Source: an uncultured Clostridia bacterium
Lineage (GTDB): Bacteria > Bacillota > Clostridia > UBA1381
NCBI GenBank assembly: GCA_934486495.1
Contig: CAKSPW010000026.1
Span: forward strand, 1 to 26,218
Direction of reading: 5' to 3'
Length of the DNA stretch: 26,218 bases
How positions within the stretch are numbered: position 1 is the first letter of the stretch; each line of letters starts with the position of its first letter. Position numbers and translations under genes: made by a program. Positions 16,178 to 24,733 of the stretch are shown piece by piece. The notes below the pieces were generated by a model. That model ran no database searches. It saw nothing but the letters and a program-made list of their open reading frames with translations, and was not told the DNA's origin.

Positions 16178-17125
16178 ATGATAAAAACACCGATTTGTGA
16201 TATGCTCGGTATTCAATACCCTATTTTTCAGGGCGGTATGGCATGGGTTGCGGACGCAAAGCTTGCCGCAGGAGTGTCAAATGCCGGAGGTCTCGGAATT
16301 ATTGCCGCAATGAATTCTAACGGCGAACAGCTCAGAAGCGAAATTAAAAAATGCAAGGAATTGACGGATAAGCCGTTTGGAGTTAACGTTATGCTTATGA
16401 GTCCTTATGTCGATGAGGCGGCGCAGGTTGTATGCGAGGAGGGCGTTAAGGTTGTAACAACGGGTGCAGGCAATCCGACAAAATATATGAAGCTTTGGAA
16501 TGAGCATAATATTTCTGTTATCCCTGTTGTTCCGTCAACGGGTCTTGCCAAAATTGCGGAGCGTGCAGGTGCGGCGGCAGTAATAGCGGAAGGCGGCGAG
16601 TCGGGCGGTCATATAGGAGAGCTTACGACAATGGCGCTTGTGCCTCAGGTTGTAAATGCCGTTAATATCCCTGTTATCGCAGCAGGCGGAATAGGTGACG
16701 GACGCGGAGTTGCGGCAGCATTTATGCTCGGTGCGGTAGGCGTTCAGCTCGGTACGAGATTTCTTGTAACGGACGAATGCTCAATAAGCGACGTGTATAA
16801 GGAAAAGGTTTTAAAGGCTAAGGATATTGATACTATTATCACGGGTAAAAGACTCGGTCATCCCGTAAGAAGCATTAAAACACCGCTTACAAGAAAAATG
16901 TTTAAGGCGGAATATGACGCTAATGTTTCAAACGATGAGCTTGAAGCTATGGGTGTCGGAAGCTTGAGAAAGGCAGTAAAAGAAGGTAATCTCGACGAGG
17001 GAACATTCCTCGCAGGTCAGATTTCCGGTATGATTAATAAAAAGGAAACGTGCGAAAGTCTTATAAAGGAGATTTTCTCCGAGGCTGAGGAGGTCTTGAA
17101 AGGAGCGGAAAAATGGGTAAAATAG
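16178..17125 (+). CDS. fabK: Enoyl-ACP reductase II (FMN dependent)
   Basis: Reduces the enoyl-ACP double bond in the last step of each elongation round. 315 residues with the FabK/nitronate monooxygenase TIM-barrel: PIFQGGMAWVAD (15-26), NAGGLGIIAA (35-44), GVNVML, EGGESGGH with His145 (equivalent to the FabK active-site His), PVIAAGGIGDGRG and GTRF. FabK is unrelated to FabI and is known to be insensitive to triclosan; no FabI is present in the window. AAGGGA lies 11 bases before ATG, slightly far. Its end overlaps fabD by 13 bases. A nitronate monooxygenase is the alternative, but the operon settles it. Confidence 0.95.
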   Translation: MIKTPICDMLGIQYPIFQGGMAWVADAKLAAGVSNAGGLGIIAAMNSNGEQLRSEIKKCKELTDKPFGVNVMLMSPYVDEAAQVVCEEGVKVVTTGAGNPTKYMKLWNEHNISVIPVVPSTGLAKIAERAGAAAVIAEGGESGGHIGELTTMALVPQVVNAVNIPVIAAGGIGDGRGVAAAFMLGAVGVQLGTRFLVTDECSISDVYKEKVLKAKDIDTIITGKRLGHPVRSIKTPLTRKMFKAEYDANVSNDELEAMGVGSLRKAVKEGNLDEGTFLAGQISGMINKKETCESLIKEIFSEAEEVLKGAEKWVK

Positions 17126-18018
17126 CATTCGTTTTCGCAGGTCAGGGCTCACAGTACAGCGGAATGGGTAAGGAATTATACCAAAGCAGTGCGGCGGCAA
17201 AAGAGATTTTCGATTCGTGTGACGCAGTTCGCAAGGGAACAACCGATATGTGTTTCGGTGCGTCGGCGGAGGAGCTTGGAATAACAATCAATACTCAGCC
17301 GTGTCTTTTCGCATTCGACCTTGCGGCAGCAAAAGCGTTGAATGAGGCAGGAATTTTTGCCGATGCCGTTGCGGGATTTTCGCTCGGTGAAATACCGGCG
17401 CTTACATATGCCGGTGCTTTTTCAAACGAGGACGGCTTTCGTCTTGTTTGCAAAAGAGCCGAATTTATGCAGGAGTCGAGTGAGAAAAATAAAGGGAAAA
17501 TGACAGCCGTTTTGCGTCTTGACGATGAGGCGGTTGAAAAAATGTGCGCAGAAACAGGCGAGGTGTATCCGGTAAACTATAACTGTAAGGGACAGCTTGT
17601 TTGTGCCGGTGCGTGCGATAAAATTGACGAGCTTTCAAAAAAAGTGGCGGAAAACGGCGGAAGAGCTGTGCCGCTTGCCGTAAGCGGTGCATTCCATTGC
17701 CCGTTTATGAATGAGGCGTCGGAGAAGATGAGCGAGTATTTAAAGGATGCGGATTATTCAGCCCCCCAAATACCCGTTTATGCAAATTCAACGGCTAAGC
17801 CTTATGATAAAAAAGAGCTTATCTCCGAGCAGATAAACCATCCGGTTCGCTGGAGAGAAACGATTGAAAATATGATATCGGAAGGCTTTGACACATTTAT
17901 AGAGGTCGGAGCAGGAAAAACTCTCAGCGGTCTTATAAAGAAAATCAGCCGTGATGTTAAAATACTTAATGTTCAGACAGAGGACGATATTGTAAAGGCT
18001 TCGGAGGCTTTAAAATAA
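17113..18018 (+). CDS. fabD: Malonyl-CoA:ACP transacylase
   Basis: Moves malonyl from CoA to ACP to supply elongation. 301 residues. Motifs: FAGQGSQYSGMG (8-19), nucleophile Ser90 in GFSLGE, substrate arginine Arg115 in CKRAEFM, catalytic His195 in SGAFHCPFM and the closing EVGAGKTLSGLIKK. Start ATG overlaps the end of fabK by 13 bases, with AAAGGAG (17099-17105) inside fabK, so the two are translationally coupled. Confidence 0.96.
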   Translation: MGKIAFVFAGQGSQYSGMGKELYQSSAAAKEIFDSCDAVRKGTTDMCFGASAEELGITINTQPCLFAFDLAAAKALNEAGIFADAVAGFSLGEIPALTYAGAFSNEDGFRLVCKRAEFMQESSEKNKGKMTAVLRLDDEAVEKMCAETGEVYPVNYNCKGQLVCAGACDKIDELSKKVAENGGRAVPLAVSGAFHCPFMNEASEKMSEYLKDADYSAPQIPVYANSTAKPYDKKELISEQINHPVRWRETIENMISEGFDTFIEVGAGKTLSGLIKKISRDVKILNVQTEDDIVKASEALK

Positions 18019-18042
18019 ACACTGCGGATGGGGGAGAATAAA

Positions 18043-18777
18043 ATGAGTACAAAAAAAGCAGTCGTTACGGGCGGCAGCCGCGGAATAGGATTTGCGGTTT
18101 CAAAAGCGCTTGCCGATGCGGGTTGCGAGGTTGCGATAGTTTACGGCGGAAACGATGAGGCGGCAAATGCTGCACTTGAGGAATTATCAGCCGTTACAAA
18201 ATGCAAAATATATAAATGTAATGTCGGGGATTTTGAAGAATCCAAAAACACGGCAGAGAAAATTCTTGCCGATTTCGGAAATGTTGATATTCTTGTAAAC
18301 AATGCCGGCGTAACACGTGATAAGCTTGTTATGCAAATGAAGGAAGAAGATTTTGACGCTTGTATCAATACAAATTTAAAAGGTACGTTTAATTTTATAA
18401 AGCACTTTACACGTCCGTTTTTAAAACAGCGCAGCGGAAGAATAATTAACATAAGCTCCGTTGTTGGTCTTATGGGTAATGTCGGGCAGGCAAACTATGC
18501 TGCGTCAAAGGCAGGTGTTGTCGGTCTTACAAAATCGGTTGCAAAGGAATTTGCTTCGCGAGGTATAACGTGTAATGCGATTGCGCCCGGCTATATTGAA
18601 ACGGATATGACAAAGGTGCTTTCCGACGACACGAAAAATGCGTTTGTCGAAAGTATTCCGCTTCACCGCCCCGGTGCGGCAGAGGACGTTGCAAATGCCG
18701 TTAAGTTTTTTGCTTCGGACGCTTCGGGTTATATTACCGGACAGGTGCTAAGCGTTGACGGCGGACTTTACATTTAG
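18043..18777 (+). CDS. fabG: 3-oxoacyl-ACP reductase
   Basis: NADPH-dependent reduction of 3-ketoacyl-ACP. 244 residues, a classical short-chain dehydrogenase: TGGSRGIG (9-16), NNAG (86-89), catalytic Asn111, Ser139, Tyr152 and Lys156 (SSVVG and YAASK), and PGYIETDM. I chose ATG 18043, which has GGGGGAG (18030-18036) 6 bases upstream; an in-frame ATG at 18028 sits on that site and would add five residues. It lies 24 bases after fabD. Confidence 0.96.
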   Translation: MSTKKAVVTGGSRGIGFAVSKALADAGCEVAIVYGGNDEAANAALEELSAVTKCKIYKCNVGDFEESKNTAEKILADFGNVDILVNNAGVTRDKLVMQMKEEDFDACINTNLKGTFNFIKHFTRPFLKQRSGRIINISSVVGLMGNVGQANYAASKAGVVGLTKSVAKEFASRGITCNAIAPGYIETDMTKVLSDDTKNAFVESIPLHRPGAAEDVANAVKFFASDASGYITGQVLSVDGGLYI

Positions 18778-18812
18778 TAGAAATCAAATCTGATAACGGG
18801 AGAATTTTTGGT

Positions 18813-20045
18813 ATGAATAGAGTAGCAGTAACCGGGATAGGTGCAATAACGCCTGTCGGAAACAGTGCAGGTGAGCTTTGGGAGAGTCTTAAGAGCGGTA
18901 AATGCGGTGTTGACTTTATAACAAAGTTTGACACATCCGACCTTAAGGTAAAAATTGCGGCAGAGGTTAAGGACTTCGAGCCTGAAAAATATGTTGAAAG
19001 CAAAAGTGAGCTCAGAAAGCTCGATATGTTTGCCGTTTATGCGCTTGCGGCCGCAAAGGAGGCTGTTGAGGACAGCGGAATAATAGGAACGGTTGAACCC
19101 GAAAGACTCGGCGTTTATGTCGGCTCGGGAATAGGCGGAATGGATACGTTTGTTTCTGAAACAATTCAGCTTACGGAAAAGGGACCGGGCAGAGTTTCGC
19201 CGCATTTTATCCCCAAAATGATTGGCAACATTGCAGCGGGAAATATAGCAATCAGATACGGAGCAAAGGGCGTGTGTCTGCCGATAGTTACGGCTTGCGC
19301 AACGTCAAACCACTCCATAGGCGAGGCATTCCATGCAATTGCACACGGATATGCCGACGCTGTTATTGCAGGCGGTTCCGAGGCGGCTGTAAATCGTCTT
19401 GCCATTGCCGGATTTACAAACTGTATGGCACTTACAAAGCGTGACGACCCTGCTCGTGCGTCGATACCGTTCGACAAGGAGCGTGACGGATTTGTCATGG
19501 GCGAGGGCAGCGGTATACTTGTGCTTGAGGAATACGACAGAGCCGTTAAGCGCGGCGCTCATATTTATGCCGAAATATGCGGCTATGGAAATACTTGTGA
19601 CGCATATCACGTTACGGCGCCCGACCCGGAGGCTGAAGGCGGTGCAGGCGCAATTCGTCTTGCAATGCGTGAGGCAGGCATTGACGGCTCGGAGAAAATA
19701 TACGTAAATGCACACGGAACAAGCACACCGCTTAACGATAAATCCGAAACACTTGCGATTAAGAAAGCTTTCGGAGAGGAAAATGCGAAAAAGCTTCAGA
19801 TAAGCTCTACAAAATCCATGACAGGCCATATGCTCGGTGCGGCAGGTGCGGTTGAGGCGATAGCGTGTGTTAAAACGCTTGAGGACGGAATTATTCCGCC
19901 GACAATCGGTTATAAAGTACCCGATGAAAACTGTGACCTCGACTACGTTCCGAATACGGCAAGAGAAAGCGATGTTGAATATGCCGCATCAATATCTCTT
20001 GGCTTTGGCGGACATAATGCTTGTGTGATATTCAAAAAGTTTTAA
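18813..20045 (+). CDS. fabF: Beta-ketoacyl-ACP synthase II
   Basis: Elongating condensing enzyme. 410 residues, normal length. Catalytic Cys162 in TACATSNHSIG, His301 in NAHGTSTPLND and His339 in TGHMLGAAGAVEA; the ending GFGGHNACVIFK is typical. ATG follows GGGAGA by 9 bases. It is the only elongating ketosynthase in the cluster; no FabB or FabA is present here, so any unsaturated-fatty-acid route must rest on FabZ/FabF or on genes elsewhere. Confidence 0.96.
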   Translation: MNRVAVTGIGAITPVGNSAGELWESLKSGKCGVDFITKFDTSDLKVKIAAEVKDFEPEKYVESKSELRKLDMFAVYALAAAKEAVEDSGIIGTVEPERLGVYVGSGIGGMDTFVSETIQLTEKGPGRVSPHFIPKMIGNIAAGNIAIRYGAKGVCLPIVTACATSNHSIGEAFHAIAHGYADAVIAGGSEAAVNRLAIAGFTNCMALTKRDDPARASIPFDKERDGFVMGEGSGILVLEEYDRAVKRGAHIYAEICGYGNTCDAYHVTAPDPEAEGGAGAIRLAMREAGIDGSEKIYVNAHGTSTPLNDKSETLAIKKAFGEENAKKLQISSTKSMTGHMLGAAGAVEAIACVKTLEDGIIPPTIGYKVPDENCDLDYVPNTARESDVEYAASISLGFGGHNACVIFKKF

Positions 20046-20065
20046 GCCCGAAAGGAAAATATAAA

Positions 20066-20482
20066 ATGGATATAAAAAATATTGAAGCGCTTGCCGAAAT
20101 AGTTAAAAACTACGGCTTGACGTCACTTGAGATGGACGATGCGGATTGTAAAATAAAGCTTAAGAGAGAGCCTGAGTGTGCGGTTACTGCTGTACCGATT
20201 GCTCCGGCTGCGGATAATGTGCAGACTGCCGAAGTGCAGACAGTTTCCGGCAAACCCGTAAAAGCGCCTATGGTAGGTGTATTTTATGCTGCGTCATCAC
20301 CCGAGGAAGAGCCGTACGTTACTGTCGGCAGTAAGGTTAAAAAAGGTGACGTGCTTTGCATAATTGAGGCAATGAAGCTTATGAATGAAATAACAGCCGA
20401 TTGTGACGGCGAAATTGCCGAGATTTGTGCAGAAAACGAGCAGGTTGTCGAATACGGACAAACATTATTTGTAATCAGGTGA
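20066..20482 (+). CDS. accB: Biotin carboxyl carrier protein of acetyl-CoA carboxylase
   Basis: Carries carboxybiotin between AccC and AccAD. 138 residues: N-terminal helical part (1-~45), a short Ala/Pro/Val-rich linker (~50-75) and a biotinyl domain with the signature EAMKLMN, Lys104 being the biotinylated residue 35 residues from the end, as is standard. ATG 20066 has AAAGGA 9 bases upstream; an in-frame ATG at 20021 lies within fabF and would add 15 non-homologous residues. It sits 20 bases after fabF. Confidence 0.95.
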   Translation: MDIKNIEALAEIVKNYGLTSLEMDDADCKIKLKREPECAVTAVPIAPAADNVQTAEVQTVSGKPVKAPMVGVFYAASSPEEEPYVTVGSKVKKGDVLCIIEAMKLMNEITADCDGEIAEICAENEQVVEYGQTLFVIR

Positions 20483-20486
20483 TATA

Positions 20487-20906
20487 ATGAACAGGGAAGA
20501 AATAAAAAACATTTTACCTCACAGAAATTCCATGCTTTTGGTTGATGAAGCGTGGGTATCGGAGGACGGAGCGGCACACGGAAAATACCATGTCAAGGGT
20601 GATGAGTGGTTTTTGGACGGTCATTTTCCCGGCAATCCCGTTGTGCCCGGAGTCATACTTTGCGAAATGGCGGGACAGACGTGCTGCGTTATGTTTGCCG
20701 ACAAAATAAAAGGTGCAACGCCGATGTTTACCGGTATGGATAAGGTGCGCTTTAAAAATCCGGTAAAGCCCGGCGATACGATTGAGTTTGAGTGTGTATG
20801 CACAAGAGAACGTGCGCCGTTTTATTTTGTTAAAGGCAGTGCAAAAGTTGACGGTAAGCTTTGCATGAGCGGTGAATTTTCGTTTGCCGCCGTAAAAGGA
20901 GAGTAA
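20487..20906 (+). CDS. fabZ: 3-hydroxyacyl-ACP dehydratase
   Basis: Removes water from 3-hydroxyacyl-ACP; hot-dog fold. 139 residues with PHRNSMLLVD (11-20) and the catalytic His46/Glu60 in GHFPGNPVVPGVILCEMAGQ. ATG is 4 bases after the accB stop, with AGGTGA overlapping that stop. Its position between accB and accC is the one seen in streptococcal and clostridial fab operons. Confidence 0.96.
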   Translation: MNREEIKNILPHRNSMLLVDEAWVSEDGAAHGKYHVKGDEWFLDGHFPGNPVVPGVILCEMAGQTCCVMFADKIKGATPMFTGMDKVRFKNPVKPGDTIEFECVCTRERAPFYFVKGSAKVDGKLCMSGEFSFAAVKGE

Positions 20907-20910
20907 AACT

Positions 20911-22248
20911 GTGTTTTCAAAGATATTAATTGCAAACAGAGGCGAAATTGCTGTAAGAATAATACGTGCGTGCAAGGATATGGGAATAAGCACCGTTGCG
21001 GTGTATTCGGAGGCTGACAGGGATGCGCTCCATGTTTCGCTTGCCGATGAAGCATATTGCATAGGACCGGCTCAGGTTAAGGATAGTTATCTTAATATGG
21101 CGGCAATTCTTACGGTGTGCGACGCTACGCATTGTCAGGCTGTTCATCCGGGGTACGGGCTGTTGTCCGAGAACCCCAAATTTGCCGAGCTTTGCGAAAA
21201 ATGCGGAGTTACGTTTATAGGTCCGAGCAGTGATATTATCACAAAAATGGGCGATAAGGATAATGCCAGAAAAACGGTAAGCGAGGTCGGAGTGCCGATT
21301 GTACCGGGTACGAGCCTTTTAAATGATGCCGAGGATGCCGAAAAAGCGGCGGATAAAATCGGGTATCCCGTTTTGATAAAGGCAAGAGCAGGCGGCGGCG
21401 GACGAGGAATAAGACTTGTAAACAGCAAGGATGAAATATCGGGTGCATTTAATTCGGCAACTGCGGAGGCGCAAGCCGCATTCGGCGACGGCAGAGTGTA
21501 CATGGAAAAGTACGTTTTCCCCGTTAAGCATATAGAAATGCAGATTATTGCCGATAATTTCGGAAATGTCGTATGTCTTGGCGAAAGAGAATGCTCAATG
21601 CAGCGAAAAAATCAAAAGCTGATAGAGGAAAGTCCGTCTGCGGCTGTTGATGATAAAACGAGAAAGGCAATGAGCGAAGCGGCGGTTAAGGCTGTTCGTG
21701 CCGTCGGATATACAGGACTTGGTACGATTGAGTTCTTGTACGACAAAAACAAGAATTTTTATTTCATGGAGATGAATACAAGACTCCAGGTTGAGCATAC
21801 TGTAACAGAGATGGTTACGGGTATTGACCTTGTGAGATGGCAGATAAGAGTTGCGGCAGGTATTAAGCTCGGCTTTACTCAGGACGATGTCAAGATAGAC
21901 GGTCATGCGATAGAATGCAGAATTAATGCCGAAAATCCGAACGAGAATTTTAAGCCGTCATGCGGAAAAATAGGTATACTTCATATTCCGGGCGGTCCGT
22001 GGGTCAGATTTGATACGGCGGTGTATCAGGACTATACTGTACCTCCGTTTTATGATTCGATGATCGGAAAGCTTATAGTATGCGCAAACAATCGCGAGGA
22101 AGCAATTCGTAAAATGCGTGCAGCCCTTTGCGAGCTTGTGCTTGACGGAATAGACACTAATATAGACTTGCATCTTGATATTTTATCCGACAAGGAATTT
22201 AACGACGGAACGTATACCACTGATTTTTTGAAGAAAAAGGGGATGTAA
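20911..22248 (+). CDS. accC: Biotin carboxylase subunit of acetyl-CoA carboxylase
   Basis: ATP-dependent carboxylation of biotin on AccB. 445 residues. Motifs: ANRGEIAVRIIRA at the N terminus, HPGYGLLSEN, ATP-grasp KARAGGGGRGIR, ERECSMQRKNQKLIEESPS and MEMNTRLQVEHTVTE, then the carboxylase C-terminal domain (ECRINAENP). The start is GTG, 7 bases after AAAGGAGAG; the first residues (VFSKILIANRGE) fit the family, so no upstream start is needed. It is 4 bases after fabZ. Confidence 0.96.
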   Translation: MFSKILIANRGEIAVRIIRACKDMGISTVAVYSEADRDALHVSLADEAYCIGPAQVKDSYLNMAAILTVCDATHCQAVHPGYGLLSENPKFAELCEKCGVTFIGPSSDIITKMGDKDNARKTVSEVGVPIVPGTSLLNDAEDAEKAADKIGYPVLIKARAGGGGRGIRLVNSKDEISGAFNSATAEAQAAFGDGRVYMEKYVFPVKHIEMQIIADNFGNVVCLGERECSMQRKNQKLIEESPSAAVDDKTRKAMSEAAVKAVRAVGYTGLGTIEFLYDKNKNFYFMEMNTRLQVEHTVTEMVTGIDLVRWQIRVAAGIKLGFTQDDVKIDGHAIECRINAENPNENFKPSCGKIGILHIPGGPWVRFDTAVYQDYTVPPFYDSMIGKLIVCANNREEAIRKMRAALCELVLDGIDTNIDLHLDILSDKEFNDGTYTTDFLKKKGM

Positions 22249-22251
22249 TTT

Positions 22252-23115
22252 ATGCTCGATAGAATGCTTTTCAGAAAGCCGAAAAATGAGCTTGAGGGGA
22301 AAGCGGTAAAGGCCGATGTGTCGGGTATACCCGATGAAATGTGCGTTGCTTGCCCGAAATGTAAAAAAACTCTTATAAAAAGCGATATTCCCGACAATTT
22401 CAGCACGTGCCGATACTGCGGATATAATTTCAGAATGAACGCTCGTCAGAGAATAAAAATGATTGCCGATAAGGGTTCGTTTTCGGAGATCAATGCTGAA
22501 CTTACAAGCAAAAATCCGCTCAACTTCCCGGGATACGACGAAAAGCTTGAAAATGCGATGCTTGACAGCTCCGAAAATGAGGGCGTCATTTGCGGAACGT
22601 GTACTGTTGAAGGAAGTAAATGCTGTCTGTTTGTTATGGACGGCTCGTTTATAATGGGTAGCATGGGTACGGTTATAGGCGAGAAAATAACATCGCTTTT
22701 TGAAACGGCAACAGAGGAAAAACTGCCTGTTATCGGCTACTGTGTATCGGGTGGTGCACGTATGCAGGAGGGTATACTTTCTCTTATGCAAATGGCAAAA
22801 GTCAGCGGTGCAGTTAAAAGACACAGCGATAAGGGCGGTCTTTACGTAAGTGCGCTTACCGACCCGACAACAGGCGGTGTTACGGCAAGCTTTGCAATGG
22901 AGGGAGATATTATAATTGCAGAGCCGGGTGCACTCATTTGCTTTGCCGGTCCTCGTGTTATAGAGCAGACAATACGTCAAAAGCTTCCGGCAGGCTTTCA
23001 GCGCAGTGAATTTTTGTTAAAGTGCGGATTTATAGACGCAATAGTTGAGCGTAAGGAGCAAAAAGCATATCTTTCAAAAATTCTTAAGCTTCACGAAAGG
23101 AGTGACGGAAATTGA
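22252..23115 (+). CDS. accD: Acetyl-CoA carboxylase carboxyltransferase, beta subunit
   Basis: With AccA transfers the carboxyl group to acetyl-CoA. 287 residues. N-terminal zinc ribbon with Cys34, Cys37, Cys53 and Cys56 (CPKC and CRYC), then the crotonase-like carboxyltransferase domain with VSGGARMQEG, LTDPTTGGVTAS and GPRVIEQT. ATG is 3 bases after accC with AAAGGGG inside the accC end. Its stop overlaps the accA start in TTGA, so equal production of the two subunits is likely. Confidence 0.96.
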   Translation: MLDRMLFRKPKNELEGKAVKADVSGIPDEMCVACPKCKKTLIKSDIPDNFSTCRYCGYNFRMNARQRIKMIADKGSFSEINAELTSKNPLNFPGYDEKLENAMLDSSENEGVICGTCTVEGSKCCLFVMDGSFIMGSMGTVIGEKITSLFETATEEKLPVIGYCVSGGARMQEGILSLMQMAKVSGAVKRHSDKGGLYVSALTDPTTGGVTASFAMEGDIIIAEPGALICFAGPRVIEQTIRQKLPAGFQRSEFLLKCGFIDAIVERKEQKAYLSKILKLHERSDGN

Positions 23116-23885
23116 ACGCATACGAAAAGCTCAAGGCGGCAAGAGGAAATGACAGACTGACAGCCGTTGATTATATAGAGAATATTTTTACCGATTTTAC
23201 CGAAATGCACGGTGACAGACGCTTCGGAGATGACAGAGCGGTTGTCAGCGGAATAGCACGGCTTGGCGATATGCCGGTCACGGTAATAGGAATAGAAAAG
23301 GGACACGATACAAAATCTAAAATAAAGCATAATTTCGGCTCGGCACATCCTGAGGGTTACAGAAAAGCACTCAGACAAATGAAGCTTGCCGAAAAGTTTT
23401 CACGTCCTGTTATAACATTTGTCGATACATCTGGTGCATACTGCGGAATAGGTGCGGAGGAGCGTGGTCAGGCAGAGGCGATTGCCGAAAATCTAATGGA
23501 GATGATGACTCTTAAAACGCCGATTCTTTCGATATTGATAGGTGAGGGCGGCAGCGGCGGCGCACTTGCGCTTGCGGTTGCGGACGAGGTATGGATGCTT
23601 GAAAATGCGGTTTATTCGGTTATTTCTCCGGAGGGCTGCGCAAGCATACTTTGGAAAGACTCATCAAAGGTTGAGGAAGCGGCAGAATGCCTTAAGATAA
23701 CTGCACGCGACCTTAAAAAGCTCGGTGTTATCGAAAAAATAATTGCAGAGCCCGATAAGGTAAGCAATTTTTATGATGAGCTCGGTAAACTTATCGGTGA
23801 AGAAATCGAAAAAACGAAATCGCTTTCTGTTGATGAAATGCTTGCAAAAAGATACGAAAAGTTCAGAAAAATCGGAAGTATGTAA
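23112..23885 (+). CDS. accA: Acetyl-CoA carboxylase carboxyltransferase, alpha subunit
   Basis: Second half of the carboxyltransferase. 257 residues, shorter than the E. coli protein (319) mainly at the N terminus, as is common in Clostridia. Motifs: FTDFTEMHGDRRFGDD, the acyl-CoA region FVDTSGAYCGIGAEERGQ, GEGGSGGALALAVADEVWMLENAVYSVISPEGCASI. The start is TTG overlapping the accD stop by 4 bases (TTGA), with AAAGGAG (23096-23102) 9 bases upstream; there is no ATG at a suitable place. Last gene of the operon. Confidence 0.95.
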   Translation: MNAYEKLKAARGNDRLTAVDYIENIFTDFTEMHGDRRFGDDRAVVSGIARLGDMPVTVIGIEKGHDTKSKIKHNFGSAHPEGYRKALRQMKLAEKFSRPVITFVDTSGAYCGIGAEERGQAEAIAENLMEMMTLKTPILSILIGEGGSGGALALAVADEVWMLENAVYSVISPEGCASILWKDSSKVEEAAECLKITARDLKKLGVIEKIIAEPDKVSNFYDELGKLIGEEIEKTKSLSVDEMLAKRYEKFRKIGSM

Positions 23886-23918
23886 TATCGGCGCATTACC
23901 GAGGATTATTAAAATAAC

Positions 23919-23948
23919 GTTTAAAGCTCCCAATTTACGGTTATAATT
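23919..23948 (+). promoter_or_regulatory. Candidate sigma-F promoter of spoIIR
   Basis: GTTTA (23919-23923), a 15-base spacer and GGTTATAATT (23939-23948) fit the sigma-F pattern GYWTA-N15-GGNNANANTW. In Bacillus spoIIR is transcribed by sigma-F in the forespore. The start point would be near 23955, leaving a leader of about 24 bases with GGGAG as ribosome-binding site. Confidence 0.6.
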
Positions 23949-23975
23949 ATAATATAACATTAATGGGAGTTTTTT
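23923..23975 (+). terminator. Terminator of the fab/acc operon sharing bases with the spoIIR ribosome-binding site
   Basis: AAAGCTCCCA (23923-23932) pairs with TGGGAGTTTT (23964-23973), 10 bp with one G-U, and the U-run extends to 23975. The loop of 31 bases is large. The 3' arm contains GGGAG, the ribosome-binding site of spoIIR, so in a read-through RNA this site would be paired. Confidence 0.65.
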
Positions 23976-23978
23976 ATT

Positions 23979-24542
23979 ATGAAAAAAATTACGTATGTTC
24001 TTTTAATGACCCTTTTTTCGTGTATGCTTGTGTATGCATGGAGTGAAAAGCCGAGGGAGGAGCTTAGGGATAATATTGTAAGGCTTCATATTCTTGCAAA
24101 CGGAAATTCACGCTGTGAGCAGGCGGTAAAGCTGAAGGTAAGAGATGATATTTTATCACTTTCCGCAAAGCTTGGCAGAGAACCTACAATTTCGGAAATG
24201 GAAAAATCGGCAAACGACACCTTAAAGCGTGAAGGTGCGCAATACAGCGCCGAGGCTCGTTATGAAATGTGCGAAATTTCCCGCAGAGAATATGAAGGGT
24301 TTGATTTGCCAAAAGGTGAGTATACGGCAGTCAGAATTTTGCTCGGCAGGGGAGAGGGCAACAATTGGTGGTGCGTTTTATCACCTCCGCTTTGCTTTAC
24401 AAAATCATCTGTCGGAGAATGTGAAAAAATAGACGATTATTTAAGCGAAGAAACAACCGATATTATAAAAAACGGAGATTTGCATATTAAATTCCGTGCG
24501 CTGGAGCTTGCGTCATATGCTGCAAAAAAACTCGGTATATAA
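23979..24542 (+). CDS. spoIIR: Stage II sporulation protein R
   Basis: Forespore-made secreted signal that triggers SpoIIGA to process pro-sigma-E in the mother cell (known from Bacillus). 187 residues. N-terminal signal sequence (hydrophobic about 5-20, KKITYVLLMTLFSCMLVYAW), then the family core: DNIVRLHILANGNS, QAVKLKVRDDIL (43-59), LPKGEYTAVRILLG and the highly characteristic GEGNNWWCVLSPPLCF. The length is a little below the Bacillus protein. Start ATG is 9 bases after GGGAG. It is preceded by a sigma-F-like promoter and is not part of the fab operon. Its presence indicates an endospore former. Confidence 0.94.
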   Translation: MKKITYVLLMTLFSCMLVYAWSEKPREELRDNIVRLHILANGNSRCEQAVKLKVRDDILSLSAKLGREPTISEMEKSANDTLKREGAQYSAEARYEMCEISRREYEGFDLPKGEYTAVRILLGRGEGNNWWCVLSPPLCFTKSSVGECEKIDDYLSEETTDIIKNGDLHIKFRALELASYAAKKLGI

Positions 24543-24630
24543 TCGGTATACAAATACAACAAATTATATGCCGTTGGTGTGTGCAAATTTCCGATATTGC
24601 TCAATTATAAAAAAAAATTCCGATAAAAGC

Positions 24631-24659
24631 TTGAAAAACATAATAAATTTGAGTATAAT
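24631..24659 (+). promoter_or_regulatory. Orphan sigma-A-type promoter after spoIIR
   Basis: TTGAAA (24631-24636), a 17-base spacer and TATAAT (24654-24659). The match is 10 or 11 of 12 bases at ideal spacing. No plus-strand gene starts for about 380 bases; the next is the DUF1015 gene at 25043. Its transcript would run antisense through the small gene at 24734-24913. The surrounding DNA is AT-rich, so chance is possible. Confidence 0.5.
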
Positions 24660-24684
24660 TTATATAATGAATATGTGAGTTTTC

Positions 24685-24727
24685 TGCGGCTTCCGAAAAT
24701 ACGGACTGCCAAAGCCGGCAGCCCGCA
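24685..24727. terminator. Branched hairpin structure, probable terminator of the small minus-strand gene
   Basis: CTGCC/GGCAG (24706-24721) extends through one A-C mismatch to CGG/CCG (24702-24725); on the minus strand it is followed by TATTTTC, giving a fair intrinsic terminator 9 bases after the small gene. The same DNA can fold into a three-way junction: outer stem TGCGG/CCGCA (24685-24689 with 24723-24727), hairpin TCCG/CGGA (24692-24705) and hairpin CTGCC/GGCAG. Confidence 0.55.
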
Positions 24728-24733
24728 TTACAG

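Noticed and set aside
22183..22980. Long antisense open frame opposite accC/accD (265 codons)
   Set aside because: It lacks a ribosome-binding site and family motifs, is cysteine- and histidine-rich in the way of an antisense shadow, and overlaps intact accD.
24532..24550. Direct repeat TCGGTATA across the spoIIR stop codon
   Set aside because: Only 8 bases, no mobile-element context; probably chance.
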